From an uncultured Anaerococcus sp. (lineage in GTDB: Bacteria > Bacillota > Clostridia > Tissierellales > Peptoniphilaceae), in assembly GCA_900550345.1 (NCBI GenBank), contig URRX01000077.1, positions 1 to 7,111 on the forward strand: 7,111 bases of DNA, written 5' to 3'. Positions 6,018 through 7,111 of the stretch are shown here, in pieces; position 1 is the first letter of the stretch, and every line of letters begins with the position of its first letter. The notes under the pieces were generated by a model. That model did no database searches. It saw only the letters and a list, made by a program, of their open reading frames with translations, and was not told the origin of the DNA. The position numbers and the translations under genes are program-made.

Positions 6018-7111
6018 ATGTATAATGAAAATAATGATATTACATCATTTACTAAAACTCGTGGGAAAATAATTGTAAGAACAAGTATTATTGGAATCTT
6101 AACCAATGTTTTATTGGCAGTTTTTAAAGCTATATTATGAGTCTTTGTAAATTCAATTGCTTTGATTTTGGATTCCGTAAACAATTTATCAGATGCTTTA
6201 TCATCTATTGTTACTATTATAGGAGAAAAATTTGCTAGCAAATCTCCAGATAAAAAGCATCCTATGGGTTATGGTCGAATAGAATATTTGTCATCTATGG
6301 TTATAGCTGCACTTGTTCTATATGCAGGTATAACATCTTTAGTTGAATGTATAAAAAAAATAATTAATCCAAGTCAAGCTTCTTATACAAAACTTTCAAT
6401 TTTTATAATAGCTTTGGCAGTAGTTGTAAAATATTTTTTAGGAAAATATGTTAAAAAACAAGGTGAAAGAGTAAACTCTATGGCCTTAATAGCTTCTGGA
6501 AAAGACTCAATATTTGACTCTATTTTATCATTTTCAGTTTTTATTTCGGCTCTAATTTATATTGTTTATAGTGTTTCTTTAGAGGCATATGTTGAATAAT
6601 AATTTCAATATTTATGATAAAATCTGGATTTGAAATGATTGGTTCAACAATTGATGATTTAATTGGACATAGAGCTAATAGCGATATTGTAAAAAAATTA
6701 AAAAATATTATAGGTAGAGAAGAGCTAGTTATTGGAGTTTATGATTTAGCTTTATTTAATTATGGTCCAAATAAATATTATGCTTCAGCACACGTTGAAC
6801 TCGAAGATACGATGCAAGTTGATGAAGTTGATAAATTAACTAGAAAATTGCAATACGAAGTCTATAAAAAAACAGGAATTATTTTAATAGCACTTGGTAT
6901 TTATTCATTTAATACAAAAAATAAAGAAGCAAGTGAAATTAGAAATACTGTTGAGAAGAAAATATTAAAAAATGATTGGGCATTACAAGTTCATGGTTTT
7001 TATGCAGATACAAAAAGTAAAATAATGAGGTTTGATGTTGTATTAAGTTTTGACATAAAAGCAGAAGAGGCTATAAAAAACATAAAAAAAGAAATAAATA
7101 AACTTTATCCT
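6018..7111 (+). pseudogene. Cation diffusion facilitator (CDF) efflux transporter, Mn-type motifs, broken by TGA and a frameshift; 3' end outside the window
   Basis: ATG 6018 follows GGGGTGA (6009-6015). The frame reads 40 codons and meets TGA at 6138-6140, where CDF proteins usually have Gly before the VNSIALILDSVNNLSDA helix. It then continues to TAA at 6597-6599. Restoring one base in GA (6594-6595), for example to a GGA Gly codon, joins it in register to a frame open from 6596 to the edge. The repaired protein is about 365 residues: six membrane helices, N55-x3-D59 in TM2, the conserved KKHPMGYGRIEYLS (79-92), D163-x3-D167 in TM5, and a C-terminal cytoplasmic part with VYDLALFNYGPNKYYASAHVE (dimerisation domain). 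A second cytoplasmic segment reaches LYP at the edge, with perhaps 20 residues missing. Asp rather than His in the TM5 site is the pattern of Mn-exporting CDFs such as MntE; Zn-type FieF has HxxxD there. Everything between the lesions is well conserved, so the damage is recent or a sequencing error. A restart at ATG 6614 would yield mainly the soluble domain. Confidence 0.85.

Noticed and set aside
6002..6241. 79-residue minus-strand open frame
   Set aside because: It is opposite the N-terminal part of the CDF gene, whose motifs are recognisable on the plus strand.
6585..6605. Programmed ribosomal frameshifting in the CDF gene
   Set aside because: No slippery heptamer or long homopolymer is present at the junction, and the gene also carries an unrelated upstream TGA. 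A one-base deletion explains the shift more simply.

Overview
The window is very AT-rich, densely packed and codes only on the + strand. Its genes have AGGAGG-type ribosome binding sites, short or overlapping junctions, and TAA/TAG stops. Gene content and protein style (heterodimeric multidrug-type ABC exporter, MarR regulator, DUF2871-like protein, clostridial-type cation efflux protein) suggest a low-GC Gram-positive anaerobe. Anaerobic cocci of the Peptoniphilaceae (Anaerococcus, Peptoniphilus and relatives) are my best guess, but this is inference from protein style and not a database match.

Layout. (1) Positions 2-1123 hold the 3' part of a gene that begins outside the window and carries an HExxH zinc-peptidase-like motif. 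A PaaI-like hotdog thioesterase follows closely. A strong intrinsic terminator at 1130-1170 ends this unit. (2) A near-consensus promoter at 1189-1217, embedded in two nested inverted repeats, starts a compact four-gene unit: a MarR-family regulator (TTG start), two ABC half-transporters and a small DUF2871-like membrane protein. The first junction overlaps by 1 nt, the second by 8 nt, and the third gap is 12 nt. (3) After a 108-nt AT-rich spacer comes a cation diffusion facilitator (CDF) gene that runs off the right edge. It is broken twice, by an in-frame TGA and by a one-base frameshift.

How the parts work together. The two ABC proteins have complementary defects. The first has Asp at the catalytic Glu position and Gln at the H-loop His. 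The second has SQGQ instead of SGGQ in its signature. Together they should form one canonical and one degenerate ATP site, as in TM287/288 and BmrC/BmrD. The second subunit also has a loop of about 100 residues between TM1 and TM2, probably an extracellular domain. The MarR protein probably represses its own operon through the inverted repeats over the promoter, and ligand binding would release it.

I found no RNA gene, mobile element, CRISPR array or clearly new multi-gene system. The points most worth a second look are the doubly damaged but otherwise intact CDF gene, the HExxH motif in the truncated first gene, the nested operator, and the Cys/His cluster in the MarR protein.
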